A stretch of 64,000 nucleotides of DNA, taken from Nocardia macrotermitis. Its GTDB lineage: Bacteria > Actinomycetota > Actinomycetes > Mycobacteriales > Mycobacteriaceae. The translations under genes were made by a program, and so were the position numbers. Within the stretch, counting starts at the first letter, position 1. Every line of letters starts with the position of its first letter. Location: positions 248,001 through 312,000 of the forward strand of contig NZ_WEGK01000009.1 in assembly GCF_009604405.1 (NCBI RefSeq). The letters run 5' to 3'. The notes below the pieces were generated by a model. That model was not told the DNA's origin and did no database searches. It was given only the letters and a program-made list of their open reading frames with translations. Positions 25,421 through 34,376 of the stretch are shown piece by piece.

Positions 25421-27223
25421 GTGTCCACTCCCGCCCCGCGCCCAGCCCAGCTGGCCTTCGACGATCTGGACACCCCGCTGTACGACACCACCTTCGTCGT
25501 GGTGGACCTGGAAACCACCGGCACCAGCCCGGACGGCGACGCCATCACCGAGATCGGCGCGGTCAAGGTGCGCGGCGGCGAGGTGCTGGGCGAATTCGCC
25601 ACCCTGGTCGATCCCGGTCGCGCGATCCCGCCGCAGATCGTGCAGATCACCGGGATCACCACCGCGATGGTCCGCGACGCGCCCCGGATCGAGGCGGTGC
25701 TGCCCGGATTCCTGGAATTCGCGGCCGGTGCGGTGCTGGTCGCGCACAACGCCCGTTTCGACATCGGCTTCCTGAAGGCGGCCGCGGGCCGGTGCGCGAC
25801 CGCCTGGCCCGCCTTCCAGGTGCTGTGCACGGTGCAACTGGCCCGGCGCATCCTGCCCCGAGACGAGGCGCCCACCGTGCGGCTGTCCGCGCTGGCCGAA
25901 CTGCTCGGCGCGCAGACCCGCCCCACGCACCGCGCGCTCGACGACGCCCGCGCCACCGTCGACGTGCTGCACGCGCTGATCGGCCGGGTGGGCAATCTCG
26001 GCGTGCACAGTCTGTCGGAGCTGGCCGACTATCTGCCCGCGGTCACCAAGCGGCTGCGGTCCAAACGTTTCCTGGCCGAGAATCTTCCGGCCGCGCCCGG
26101 GGTGTATCTGTTCCGCGGTCCGTCGGACGAGGTCCTCTATGTCGGCACGGCGGTGAATCTGCGGCGGCGGGTGCGCACGTATTTCACCGGATCGGAGACC
26201 CGCCCGCGAATGCGCGAGATGGTCGCCCTGGCCACGCGGGTCGAACACGTCCTGTGCGCGCACCGACTCGAGGCCGGGGTGCGCGAGTTACGACTGCTCG
26301 TCGCGCACACCCCGCCGTACAACCGGCGCTCGAAATTCCCGCAGCGCGCGTGGTGGATCACCCTGACCGACGAGGCGTTCCCCCGCTTCACCAGCACCCG
26401 CACACCGTCCCGGGACAGCTTGGGCCCCTTCGGATCTCGCGCCGCCGCGGCCGAGATCGCCGCCACCGTCGCGGAGTACTGCGGCCTGCGCACCTGCACC
26501 ACCCGCATCCCCCGCACCGGCCACCACGGCGCGGACTGCCCACCCGTGACGGTCGGCGACTGCCCCGCCGGAAAGTCCGGAACCCTCAGCACCGCAAGCG
26601 AATACGCGTCCACCGCACAGGCGGTGCGCGACCTGTTCGACGGCCGCTGCGACCTACCGCTGCACGCCATGCGCGAACGTCTCGAAACCTGTTCCACCGC
26701 AGAGAATTTCGAGATCGCCGCCCGAATCCGGGACCGCACCGTAGCGGTCGTCCGCGCCCTGCGCCGCACCCAGCGCCTCGCCGCTCTGGCCCGCATCGCC
26801 GAACTCGTTGCCGCACGCCGAGCCGAGACGGGCGGCTGGGATTTCGCCGTGATCCGCTACGGCCGCCTGGCCGCCGCCGGATCCGCCGCCCGCGGCATCC
26901 CACCCATGCCCATCGTCGACGCCCTCATCGCCTCCGCCGAAACCGTCCTCCCCACCCGCCTCGACGCCACCGCCCCCACCCTGCCCGGCACCGACTCCCC
27001 CGACGACCGCTGCCATCCCCCACTGCGCGGCGCACCCCCGGAGGAAACCGCACTCCTCATCAACTGGCTGGAACAACCCGGCACCCGCATCGTCCACACC
27101 ACCCACGGCTACGCCGAACCCCGCCTCGGCGCGGGCCCCTGGTCAGCCTGGACCGAACGCGCCGAAGCCGCCGCCCAGACCGAAGCCGCGGGCCGGGATT
27201 ACCTCACCAGCACCGAATCCTGA
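25421..27223 (+). CDS. DEDDh exonuclease / GIY-YIG (UvrC-like) fusion protein
   Basis: A 600-aa two-domain nuclease corresponding to Rv2191. The N-terminal DnaQ-type exonuclease domain has FVVVDLETTGT (Exo I), AHNARFDIGFL (Exo II) and THRALDDARAT (Exo IIIe). From about residue 205 a GIY-YIG domain follows, with GVYLFRGPSDEVLYVG and NLRRRVRTYF, as in the N-terminal nuclease of UvrC or Cho. A UvrBC-like segment (TAENFEIAARIRDRT) follows, but no helix-hairpin-helix end is seen. GTG 25421 is preferred over the in-frame start at 25358 because homology begins just after it. It probably acts in DNA repair. Confidence 0.87.
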   Translation: MSTPAPRPAQLAFDDLDTPLYDTTFVVVDLETTGTSPDGDAITEIGAVKVRGGEVLGEFATLVDPGRAIPPQIVQITGITTAMVRDAPRIEAVLPGFLEFAAGAVLVAHNARFDIGFLKAAAGRCATAWPAFQVLCTVQLARRILPRDEAPTVRLSALAELLGAQTRPTHRALDDARATVDVLHALIGRVGNLGVHSLSELADYLPAVTKRLRSKRFLAENLPAAPGVYLFRGPSDEVLYVGTAVNLRRRVRTYFTGSETRPRMREMVALATRVEHVLCAHRLEAGVRELRLLVAHTPPYNRRSKFPQRAWWITLTDEAFPRFTSTRTPSRDSLGPFGSRAAAAEIAATVAEYCGLRTCTTRIPRTGHHGADCPPVTVGDCPAGKSGTLSTASEYASTAQAVRDLFDGRCDLPLHAMRERLETCSTAENFEIAARIRDRTVAVVRALRRTQRLAALARIAELVAARRAETGGWDFAVIRYGRLAAAGSAARGIPPMPIVDALIASAETVLPTRLDATAPTLPGTDSPDDRCHPPLRGAPPEETALLINWLEQPGTRIVHTTHGYAEPRLGAGPWSAWTERAEAAAQTEAAGRDYLTSTES

Positions 27224-27418
27224 CCACTCCCGTCCACCCCGCGCCACCATCGACCGGCCAGGCTCACCTACCCGCGACGCCGACCGCGAGAGTCCCTTCG
27301 AACGACATCGCGCGAACGAGTCCTCACACCGCAATCGGCATCCGTGTCACGTGACCCGTTGTCCAGCAAGATGTCCCACCACGTATCAGGGCGCGATACT
27401 GCACGACCCGCTCGTTCG

Positions 27419-27512
27419 CCACCGCGCCACCGCGCCACCGCGCCACCGCGCCACCGCGCCACCGCGCCACCGCGCCACCGCGCCACCGCGCCACCGCGCC
27501 ACCGCGCCACCG
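27419..27512. repeat. 8-bp tandem repeat (CCACCGCG), 11 perfect copies plus a partial
   Basis: Eleven uninterrupted copies of CCACCGCG run from 27419 to 27506, with a partial twelfth to 27512. All frames stay open through it (24 nt is 8 codons), encoding RWRGGAVA-type repeats on the minus strand, which creates spurious ORFs. It lies in the 459-bp gap between the nuclease fusion and the Lrp-like gene, with no other recognisable content. It has the form of a variable-number microsatellite. Confidence 0.95.
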
Positions 27513-27682
27513 AACCGCGAGTACCACCCATCCGATACGAACGCCCGGCCACGCGCTGATGTTCTCCGGAACACCAGGAAGTTCACCGCCCCATCCGAAC
27601 ACCGGCCGCGATGTCCCGCCTCGAGGCCGCCACCACGCCGTCTTCCCGCAGGTCCGGAGCGCGGCCGATCTAGACTCACTGC

Positions 27683-27958
27683 ATGATTACCGCGATCGTA
27701 TTGATTCACGCCGACGCCGCTCGTATTCCCGAGACGGCGCAGGCGCTGGCGGATCTCGAAGGTGTGACCGAGGTGTACTCGTGCGCGGGCGATGTGGACC
27801 TGATCGCGATGGTGCGGGTGCGCGATCACGAGCAGATCGCCGAAGTGGTCACCGGACACGTCAACAAGACCGCGGGTGTGCTGCGGACGACGACGCACAT
27901 CGCGTTCAAGTCGTATTCGCGGGCCGAGGTCGAGGCCGGATTCTCCATCGGCGAATGA
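27683..27958 (+). CDS. Stand-alone Lrp/AsnC ligand-binding (RAM) domain protein
   Basis: A 91-aa protein consisting only of the RAM (ACT-like) effector-binding domain of Lrp/AsnC regulators, with no DNA-binding part. The pattern ALADLEGVTEVYSCAGDVDL followed by RTTTHIAF is typical. Such stand-alone domains bind amino acids and can pair with full-length Lrp proteins. It converges on qcrB, separated by a strong terminator. Confidence 0.88.
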   Translation: MITAIVLIHADAARIPETAQALADLEGVTEVYSCAGDVDLIAMVRVRDHEQIAEVVTGHVNKTAGVLRTTTHIAFKSYSRAEVEAGFSIGE

Positions 27959-27987
27959 GCCGCCCGTAACCGAGGTACCCAGCGAAA

Positions 27988-28027
27988 AGCGCAGGCCCCG
28001 AACCGTTTCCGGTTCGGGGCCTGCGCT
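27988..28027. terminator. Strong bidirectional terminator
   Basis: A 17-bp perfect stem (AGCGCAGGCCCCGAACC against its complement) closes a 6-nt loop GTTTCC. It lies between the convergent lrp-like gene and qcrB, with AAAA on the left flank serving as a U tract for minus-strand transcription. Confidence 0.9.
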
Positions 28028-28039
28028 GTGAGAACGAAC

Positions 28040-29671
28040 TCAGTGGCCGTGCTCGTCCTTGCCGCCGCCGACGTTCTGATCTTGGTACTCGGCCAGGATC
28101 TCGAGCTGCTTGTGGTGCTGCTCGTTGTCGTAGGCGGTCTGCTCCGCGGCCTGCGCCGCCGGATCGGACCGCAGGAACGAACCGGCGCCGGGCTTACCGG
28201 CCCAACCCAGCTTGTTCATCTTCTTCGGCACCGTCGCGCCCTGGTACTCCAGCGGGATCGGGTGGCCGTGGTCGTCGACCGGGCCCAGCGGCTGGTGCAC
28301 CTCGATGTACTCACCGTGCGGCAGTCGCTTGATCACACCGGTCTCGATACCGTGCTCGAGCACCGCGCGATCCGAACGCTGCAGGGCGATGCACATCCGG
28401 TACGCCAGGAAGTAGGCGATCGGCGGCGCGATCAGCAGGCCGATGCGGAAGATCCACGTCGTCGCGTTCAGCGAGATGTCGAACTTCAGCGCGATGATGT
28501 CGTTGACGCACGCCAGGGTCAGCACCAGGTAGAACGCCAGTGCCATCGCACCGATCGCGGTGCGCACCGGCACGTCGCGCGGACGCTGCAACAGGTTGTG
28601 GTGCACATCGTCGCCGGTCAGGCGCTTCTCGATCCACGGGTAGGCGATCAGCACCATGAACACCGCGCCCATGAGCAGGGCCACCCAGACCGGAGCCGGA
28701 ACGGTGTACCGGCCCAGATACAGCTCCCACGGCGGCATCAGACGCGCCAGACCGTCGGTCCACATCATGTAGAAGTCCGGCTGCGAACCCGCCGACACCT
28801 GAGATGGGTTGTACGGCCCCAGGTTCCAGATCGGGTTGATCTGCAACACGCCACCCATGACCGACACGATGCCCAGGGTGAACATGAAGAACGCGCCCTG
28901 ATCCGCCGCGAACACCGGGACGATGCGCGCGCCGACCACGTTGTTCTCGGTACGGCCCGGTCCGGGGAACTGCGTGTGCTTCTGGTACCAGACCAGCGCC
29001 ACGTGCGCCGCGATCAACGCCAGCATGATGCCCGGGAACAGCAGCACGTGCGCGATGAACAGACGCGGGATGATGATCGTGCCCGGGAAGTCACCGCCGA
29101 AGATCAGCCAGTGCATCCAGGTGCCGATCACCGGAATACCCATGGTGATACCACCGAAGGCGGCACGAAGACCGGTACCCGAGAGCAGGTCGTCCGGCAG
29201 CGAGTAGCCGAAGAAGCCCTCGAACATCGCCAGGATCAGCAGCAGCGAACCGATGACCCAGTTCGCCTCGCGCGGCTTGCGGAACGCACCGGTGAAGAAG
29301 ATGCGCAGCAGGTGGATGATGATCGAGCAGGCGAACAGCAGCGCCGCCCAGTGGTGCACCTGGCGGACGAACAGACCACCGCGCACCTCGAAGGTGATGT
29401 CCAGCGCCGACTCGAACGCCCGCGACATCGACACACCGCGCAGCGGCTGATACGAGCCGTTGTAGACAACCTCGGTCATCGACGGATCGAAGAACAGCGT
29501 CAGGTAGATACCCGACAGCAGCAGGATGATGAACGCGTACAGCGCGATCTCACCCAGCAGGAACGACCAGTGGGTCGGGAAGACCTTGTTGATCGAACGC
29601 TTGACGAACGCCGCCGCACGGTACCGCTCGTCCATCTCATTGGCCTGCGCGGCCGCTTTGCTCGGGCTCAT
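28040..29671 (-). CDS. qcrB: Cytochrome bc1 complex cytochrome b subunit QcrB
   Basis: Cytochrome b of 543 aa, the quinol-oxidising membrane subunit of the actinobacterial bcc complex. The haem-ligand regions HHWAALLFACSIIIH and RLFIAHVLLFPG and the Qo-site PPWELY (PEWY equivalent) are present, with about eight to nine membrane helices and a long hydrophilic, His-containing C-terminal tail ending KDEHGH. In mycobacteria this subunit is the target of the drug telacebec. It is the last gene of the ctaE-qcrCAB cluster and starts exactly where the 26-codon microORF ends (ATGA). Confidence 0.96.
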   Translation of the reverse strand: MSPSKAAAQANEMDERYRAAAFVKRSINKVFPTHWSFLLGEIALYAFIILLLSGIYLTLFFDPSMTEVVYNGSYQPLRGVSMSRAFESALDITFEVRGGLFVRQVHHWAALLFACSIIIHLLRIFFTGAFRKPREANWVIGSLLLILAMFEGFFGYSLPDDLLSGTGLRAAFGGITMGIPVIGTWMHWLIFGGDFPGTIIIPRLFIAHVLLFPGIMLALIAAHVALVWYQKHTQFPGPGRTENNVVGARIVPVFAADQGAFFMFTLGIVSVMGGVLQINPIWNLGPYNPSQVSAGSQPDFYMMWTDGLARLMPPWELYLGRYTVPAPVWVALLMGAVFMVLIAYPWIEKRLTGDDVHHNLLQRPRDVPVRTAIGAMALAFYLVLTLACVNDIIALKFDISLNATTWIFRIGLLIAPPIAYFLAYRMCIALQRSDRAVLEHGIETGVIKRLPHGEYIEVHQPLGPVDDHGHPIPLEYQGATVPKKMNKLGWAGKPGAGSFLRSDPAAQAAEQTAYDNEQHHKQLEILAEYQDQNVGGGKDEHGH

Positions 29672-29748
29672 TCCCGCACCTCGCTGGCGCTCGGCGCAGG
29701 AATAAGCCCTGCACGCTGTGTTGACGATTCGGTCGCAAGCTCCCTCAT
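29668..29748 (-). CDS. 26-codon microORF bridging qcrA and qcrB
   Basis: ATG at 29748 overlaps the qcrA stop (ATGA), and the TGA at 29668-29670 overlaps the qcrB ATG (ATGA), so the ORF fills the qcrA-qcrB gap exactly. The product would be 26 residues, starting MRELATESSTQRAGLI and ending ASEVRE, soluble and without known motif. Either it is a coupling microgene, or it is the trace of a 77-bp insertion that duplicated an ATGA junction shared by qcrA and qcrB. No similarity evidence is available; a small internal hairpin (GCAGG / CCTGC) is visible. Confidence 0.45.
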   Translation of the reverse strand: MRELATESSTQRAGLIPAPSASEVRE

Positions 29749-30899
29749 GAACGACGCTCCCAGTAGGCCGGGCCGAGCGGCTCGATGAAGTCGCCGTTGG
29801 CGACCAGGTAGCCCTCGGTGTTGACGGTGATCGGCAGCTGCGGCAGGGCCCGGGCGGCGGGGCCGAAGATCGGCTTACCCCAGTGGAGGGCGTCGAACTG
29901 CGACTGGTGGCACGGGCACAGGATGCGGCTGTCCTGCTGCTCGAACAGCGAGGTCGGGCAGCCGAGGTGGGTGCAGATCTTCGAGTAGGCCCAGTAGTCG
30001 CCGTAGTTGAAGCTCTCCTGACCCTTGCGCTTGATCGCGCGGGCCGCGTCCTCGGGACGGAAGCGGATCAGCATGACCGCGTTGCGAACGCCGCGCAGCG
30101 ACTCCAGGGTCTCCTTGTCGTTGCCGCGCCACTCCTCTTTCCAGGGGAACACCGTCTCCATGCCACCCGCGTCGAGATCCTCGGCGCGCACCAGCACGAC
30201 GTCCTCGGGACGTCCGGTGTCCTTGCGCAGGAACACGGTCTGACCGACGTAGTCGGGGGTCCAGCCGGACACCCACAGCGGCGACTTCTTGCCCTGCGCC
30301 CACGGGTTCTTGATCAGGCCGCCGACGAAGACGAACAGCGCGCCCACGCCGAGCACGCCCAGACCCAGGCCCGCGGTGCGGGTGATCAGCTTGCGGCGGC
30401 CCAGGGTGGAGGTCTCCAGCGCGTCGCCCAGCTGGGCGCCGAGGGTACGACGTTCGACCTCGGGCGAGGGACCGTCGTGCCGGACCTGGATGGCGATCTC
30501 CGGCGGGATGAACTTCTTGCGGATCAACACCATCGCGACGCCGATGGCCAGCACCGCCACCCCCAGCAGCAGGCCGTACAGCGGGGTGGTCAGCGAGTAG
30601 ATGCCCGCGCCGGACTCGTCACGGCTCTTGTATCGCCACGGCCAGAACAGGAACACCCCGATCAGGGCGATACCGGCGAGCGTGGACACGACGAACCAGA
30701 ACGCCACCTGACGCTCGGCCCGCTTCTCCGCGCGAGTGCCCGGAACCGGCCAGCGCGGAGCGCGGTAGACGACGTCGACGCCGTCCCGCTTGGTGCCGAG
30801 CTCGACCAGCTCGTCGCGGGACATCGCGTCGAGCTGCTCCTCGGTCGGGTTCAGATCGTCGTCCGACCGAACCATGTCGTCGTTCTCCTTGTCTGTCAT
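29745..30899 (-). CDS. qcrA: Cytochrome bc1 complex Rieske iron-sulfur subunit QcrA
   Basis: Rieske subunit of 384 aa with an actinobacterial N-terminal extension and three membrane helices before the cluster domain. The 2Fe-2S ligands lie in CTHLGCPTSLFE and LCPCHQSQFD. It transfers electrons from quinol to the c-type haems of QcrC. ATG 30899 overlaps the qcrC stop (ATGA); ATG 30875, eight codons in, has an AAGGAG at 9-nt spacing and may be the true start. Confidence 0.94.
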   Translation of the reverse strand: MTDKENDDMVRSDDDLNPTEEQLDAMSRDELVELGTKRDGVDVVYRAPRWPVPGTRAEKRAERQVAFWFVVSTLAGIALIGVFLFWPWRYKSRDESGAGIYSLTTPLYGLLLGVAVLAIGVAMVLIRKKFIPPEIAIQVRHDGPSPEVERRTLGAQLGDALETSTLGRRKLITRTAGLGLGVLGVGALFVFVGGLIKNPWAQGKKSPLWVSGWTPDYVGQTVFLRKDTGRPEDVVLVRAEDLDAGGMETVFPWKEEWRGNDKETLESLRGVRNAVMLIRFRPEDAARAIKRKGQESFNYGDYWAYSKICTHLGCPTSLFEQQDSRILCPCHQSQFDALHWGKPIFGPAARALPQLPITVNTEGYLVANGDFIEPLGPAYWERRS

Positions 30900-31768
30900 G
30901 AACGGGATCCGATCCACATCGCGGCACCGACCACACCGACGATGCCGATGATCCACATGGCCAGACCCTCGGTCGCGGGACCGAAGCCGCCGAGGCCGTA
31001 GCCGCCCTCGGGGTCGGACTTGGTGCGGTTCTTGATGTAGGCGATGATGTCGCGCTTCTCGTCCGGCGTCAGCTGCCGGTCGGAGAACTTCGGCATGTTC
31101 TGCGGACCCGTCAGCATCGCGGTGTAGATCTGCTGTTCGCTGGCCGGGGCCAGCGGCGGGGCGAACTTACCGGAGGACAGCGCGCCGCCCTTGCCGGTGA
31201 AGTTGTGGCAGGACGCGCAGTTCATCCGGAACAGCTCACCACCGACGCCGAGGTCGGCGCCCTTGGTCAGCGATTCCTGGGCGATCTTGCCGTCCGGATC
31301 GCGCACCACCGACGGGCCGCCGCCGTTGGCGGCGATGTAGGCCATCAGCGCGTCGGTCTGCGTCTCGTCGAACTTCGTCTCCTTGCGCACGATCTGCGCG
31401 GAGTTCGACGGCGCGGGCATGCGACCGCTGGAAACCTGGAAGTACACTGCGGCCGAACCGACACCGATCAGGCTCGGGCCGCGATCCTGCACACCCTGCA
31501 GGTTCGCGCCGTGGCAGGTGATGCAGGAGGTGTCGTAGAGCTGCTTGCCCTGACGGATCAGGGCGGACTGATCCTCGTCCGCGGTGGCGACCTGCGCGTG
31601 CGGGGTCAGTGCCGACGCAGCGAAACCGGCTCCGACCAGAGCCATCAGAAGAACCAGCCCGCCGGCGAGCTTCCGGCGCATCCGGCGCTGCTTGCGGGTC
31701 TTGGTGGCCTGCGCGTTCCCGGCCCCGCTGTGGGGCTCTTCAGGCACTGACGGGGGAGATGAACTCAT
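30896..31768 (-). CDS. qcrC: Diheme cytochrome c subunit QcrC
   Basis: Diheme cytochrome cc subunit of 290 aa. After a basic, Pro-rich cytoplasmic start and a membrane helix (about 36-56) come two CXXCH haem sites, CITCH near residue 83 and CASCH near 182, with Met ligands in GRMPAP and QNMPKF. A C-terminal helix (MWIIGIVGVVGAAMWIG) anchors the protein. In actinobacteria it replaces a soluble cytochrome c and passes electrons directly to the aa3 oxidase within a supercomplex. Confidence 0.95.
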   Translation of the reverse strand: MSSSPPSVPEEPHSGAGNAQATKTRKQRRMRRKLAGGLVLLMALVGAGFAASALTPHAQVATADEDQSALIRQGKQLYDTSCITCHGANLQGVQDRGPSLIGVGSAAVYFQVSSGRMPAPSNSAQIVRKETKFDETQTDALMAYIAANGGGPSVVRDPDGKIAQESLTKGADLGVGGELFRMNCASCHNFTGKGGALSSGKFAPPLAPASEQQIYTAMLTGPQNMPKFSDRQLTPDEKRDIIAYIKNRTKSDPEGGYGLGGFGPATEGLAMWIIGIVGVVGAAMWIGSRS

Positions 31769-31822
31769 CTGTGTCCCTTTTGGAGTAGACGGAACCGACT
31801 GATGCTCGTGCTGTGCGCCGGG

Positions 31823-32434
31823 CTAGCGGACGAAGTAGATCGTGGCGAACAGCCCGATCCAGACGATGTCGACGAAGTGCCAGTAGTAGGAGACGACGAT
31901 CGCCGCGGTGGCCTGCGCCGGAGTGAACTTGGAGACCTTCGTGCGGATCAGCAGGAAGATGAACGCGATGAGACCGCCGATGACGTGCAGACCGTGGAAG
32001 CCGGTGGTGATGAAGAACACCGAGCCGTACACGCTGCTCGAGATCGAGGTGCCCTCGCTGTAGAGGCCGTGGTACTCCGTGGCCTGACCGCAGACGAAGA
32101 ACAGCCCCATGATGAAGGTCACGACGTACCAGCGCCGCAGGCCGAACACGTCGCCCTTCTCCGCCGCGAACACCCCCATCTGGCAGGTGAACGACGACGC
32201 GATCAGCACGGCCGTGACCGGTACCGCGAGCTTCATGTCGAGCTCGGTCGGCTCCGGCGGCCAGTTGCCGTGGGCTTGGGCGCGAGCGACGAAATACATG
32301 GCGAAGAGGCCGGCGAAGAACATCAGCTCGCTGGACAGCCAGATGATGGTTCCGACGCTGACCATGTTGGGCCGGTTCAGCGAGTGCACACGCTGGGTTA
32401 TGGCCGATCCTGGTGTCCCTACTGCGGTCGTCAC
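31823..32434 (-). CDS. ctaE: Cytochrome c oxidase subunit III CtaE
   Basis: Heme-copper oxidase subunit III of 203 aa with five predicted membrane helices. Family segments include WLSSELMFFAGLFAMYF, the conserved carboxylate region, and SYYWHFVDIVWIGLFATIYF at the C-terminus. It is the first gene of ctaE-qcrC-qcrA-qcrB, as in mycobacteria. The other oxidase subunits ctaC and ctaF lie about 17 kb away in this window. A palindrome and a GAGTACTC element lie within 40 bp upstream. Confidence 0.95.
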   Translation of the reverse strand: MTTAVGTPGSAITQRVHSLNRPNMVSVGTIIWLSSELMFFAGLFAMYFVARAQAHGNWPPEPTELDMKLAVPVTAVLIASSFTCQMGVFAAEKGDVFGLRRWYVVTFIMGLFFVCGQATEYHGLYSEGTSISSSVYGSVFFITTGFHGLHVIGGLIAFIFLLIRTKVSKFTPAQATAAIVVSYYWHFVDIVWIGLFATIYFVR

Positions 32435-32450
32435 GCCGGTAAGTATGACT

Positions 32451-32474
32451 CGTCGTAGTACGACGGGAGTACTC
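32451..32474. promoter_or_regulatory. Palindromes upstream of ctaE, candidate regulatory site
   Basis: CGTCGTAGTACGACG (32451-32465) is a perfect 15-nt palindrome around a central G, and GAGTACTC (32467-32474) is a perfect 8-nt palindrome. Both lie 17-40 bp upstream of the ctaE start codon. The 10-mer AGTACTCGGG and the 8-mer CGTAGTAC recur upstream of ctaC at about 50930, suggesting shared control of the respiratory genes. Confidence 0.45.
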
Positions 32475-32704
32475 GGGTGCGAATCTTGCTGTTCCGTGTC
32501 GGAATCCGCAGGGCCGGACGGGGTCTCGGCACGACTTCGGCGTGTCCGGTACCGAAGTCGATCTTGCCAGGTCGGGGCCGGTTCCGGGGGTTCGAGGGAG
32601 GCTCGCGAGACCCGTTTCGCCTCGCGCGGGCGCGATTTCTATCGTGGTGTTCCGGGCGCGCACGGCGTCGACGGAACACCGCGATCGTGGGTACGGAGGT
32701 CGGT

Positions 32705-33112
32705 ATGGGATGGCGATCGGCATGGCAGCGCTGGACCGGTCGGGGAGCGAGCGCGGGGTGGGATCCCGAGCAGGTGGATCCGGTGGTCGTGGTGTCGAGT
32801 TTCGATGACGCGGAGTCCTGTTCGGCCGCGCTGGAACGGGCCGCGGAGTCGTGGACGCCCGGGATTCCGGCGCTGCTGCGGCATCATCTGCGGATCCCCG
32901 CCGAGCACGTCGAGACGGTGACCGCGCTGGCCGCGCAGGACGGCTACTCCCCCGCCGGAACCGCCCCGGCCACAGCGGATCTGCTGTTGCAGCGCATGCA
33001 GATACTCGACGCGCTGCACTGTTCGCAGGAACGTTCGCGGATGGCGAGCCTGGCGCAGCGGCACGACGGCACGGCCCTGGGTTGGGATGCGCTGCAACCG
33101 CCGCGGACCTGA
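32705..33112 (+). CDS. Conserved-looking hypothetical protein upstream of trpD
   Basis: A 135-aa soluble protein with good alpha/beta character: strand VDPVVVVSSF, a helix (SCSAALERAAES), then LLRHHLRIPAEHVETVTALA and a helical region with LLLQRMQILDALHCSQER. I choose ATG 32705 because GGAGG lies 5 nt upstream; longer in-frame starts run into the ctaE promoter. It is divergent from ctaE and upstream of trpD in the same direction. I do not recognise a domain. Confidence 0.68.
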   Translation: MGWRSAWQRWTGRGASAGWDPEQVDPVVVVSSFDDAESCSAALERAAESWTPGIPALLRHHLRIPAEHVETVTALAAQDGYSPAGTAPATADLLLQRMQILDALHCSQERSRMASLAQRHDGTALGWDALQPPRT

Positions 33113-33224
33113 TCGTCGAGGTCGCCGCCCCGGACATCGGGTGGTGCCGGACGACCGCGCGTAATCCCTGATTAGGGTGGAAGCCGGACTGCCGGAACAC
33201 GGCACATGCGACAGGAGAGGCCGA

Positions 33225-34280
33225 ATGAGCGCGCGCAGCTGGCCCCGGATTCTCGGGGCCCTCACCGACGGGGTCGAGCTGACCACGGAGGAGACCGCGT
33301 GGGCGATCGATGAGATCTTCTCCGACAACGCGACTCAGGCCCAGATCGCGGCGTTCGGCGTCGCGATGAAGATGAAGGGCCCGACCCCCGGCGAGCTGGC
33401 CGGGCTGGCCGACGCCATGCTCGGGCTGTCCAAACGGGTGCCGATCGAGGGGGCGGCGATCGATATCGTCGGCACCGGCGGCGACCGGTCGGGCACGGTG
33501 AACATCTCCACGATGTCCTCGATCGTGGTGTCGGCGGCCGGAATTCCGGTCGTCAAGCACGGCAACCGGGCGGCGTCGTCCAAGAGCGGCGGCGCGGACG
33601 TGCTCGAGGCGCTCGGGGTGAAGATCGCGCTGGGCCCCAAATCGGTGGCGCGGTGTGTGCGGGAGGTCGGCATCGGCTTCTGTTTCGCCCCGATCTTCCA
33701 CTCCGGACTGCGGTTCGCCGGACGCGCCCGCAGCGAGATCGGCATCCCGACCGTCTACAACGTGCTCGGCCCGCTGACCAATCCGGCGCAACCGGAGGCC
33801 GGGCTGATCGGCTGCGCGTTCGCGGACCTGGTCGGCGTGATCGCCGGGGCCTTCGCCGGACGCGGTAAGAACGCGCTGGTGGTGCGCGGGAACGACGGAT
33901 TGGACGAGATCACCACCGCCGACACCACCGACGTCTGGGTGGTGACCGGCGGCGGCGTCGCCGAGACGACCGTCGATCCGACGCGGCTGGGCATCGAGCG
34001 GGTCGCCCCCGAGGCGTTGCGGGGTGGCGACGCGCAGGTCAACGCCGCCATCGCGCGGGAGATGTTCGCCGGTGCGCCGGGTGCGGTGCGGGACGCGGTG
34101 CTGCTGAACTCCGCGGCCGCGATCGTGGCGTACGAGCTGACGCCCGAATCGGCGGGCGGCGATATCCACGATGCGCTGGCCGCGTCACTGGATCGGGTCG
34201 CGCGGGCCGTGGACGGTGGTGCGGCCACGGAGTTGCTGGAGCGGTGGGCGGCGTTGAGCAACGAGCTCGGCGACGATTGA
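33225..34280 (+). CDS. trpD: Anthranilate phosphoribosyltransferase TrpD
   Basis: Enzyme of 351 aa that joins anthranilate to PRPP in tryptophan synthesis. The PRPP-binding GTGGDRSGTVNISTMSS, KHGNRAASSKSGGADVLEALG (shown in part) and NVLGPLTNPA segments define the family. The ATG at 33225 has AGGAGAGG upstream. It stands apart from other trp genes, and is divergent from the ctaE cluster, as in M. tuberculosis. Confidence 0.95.
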   Translation: MSARSWPRILGALTDGVELTTEETAWAIDEIFSDNATQAQIAAFGVAMKMKGPTPGELAGLADAMLGLSKRVPIEGAAIDIVGTGGDRSGTVNISTMSSIVVSAAGIPVVKHGNRAASSKSGGADVLEALGVKIALGPKSVARCVREVGIGFCFAPIFHSGLRFAGRARSEIGIPTVYNVLGPLTNPAQPEAGLIGCAFADLVGVIAGAFAGRGKNALVVRGNDGLDEITTADTTDVWVVTGGGVAETTVDPTRLGIERVAPEALRGGDAQVNAAIAREMFAGAPGAVRDAVLLNSAAAIVAYELTPESAGGDIHDALAASLDRVARAVDGGAATELLERWAALSNELGDD

Positions 34281-34376
34281 TCGCGCACGCCTCGTCGTGC
34301 ACGCGCCTCGGCTCATTCCTCTGCCACAGGGCCTCGGTTCATCTCCCATGGATGGCCGAAGTCCCTGATCCGCTCC

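Noticed and set aside
25297..27354. 685-codon ORF on the + strand overlapping the nuclease fusion
   Set aside because: It is an Arg/Pro-rich out-of-frame reading of the nuclease gene, as is common in GC-rich DNA; the real frame has clear exonuclease and GIY-YIG motifs.
27268..27898. Several long ORFs with RWRGGAVA repeats
   Set aside because: They are produced by the 8-bp repeat, which keeps all frames open; there is no ribosome site or family similarity.
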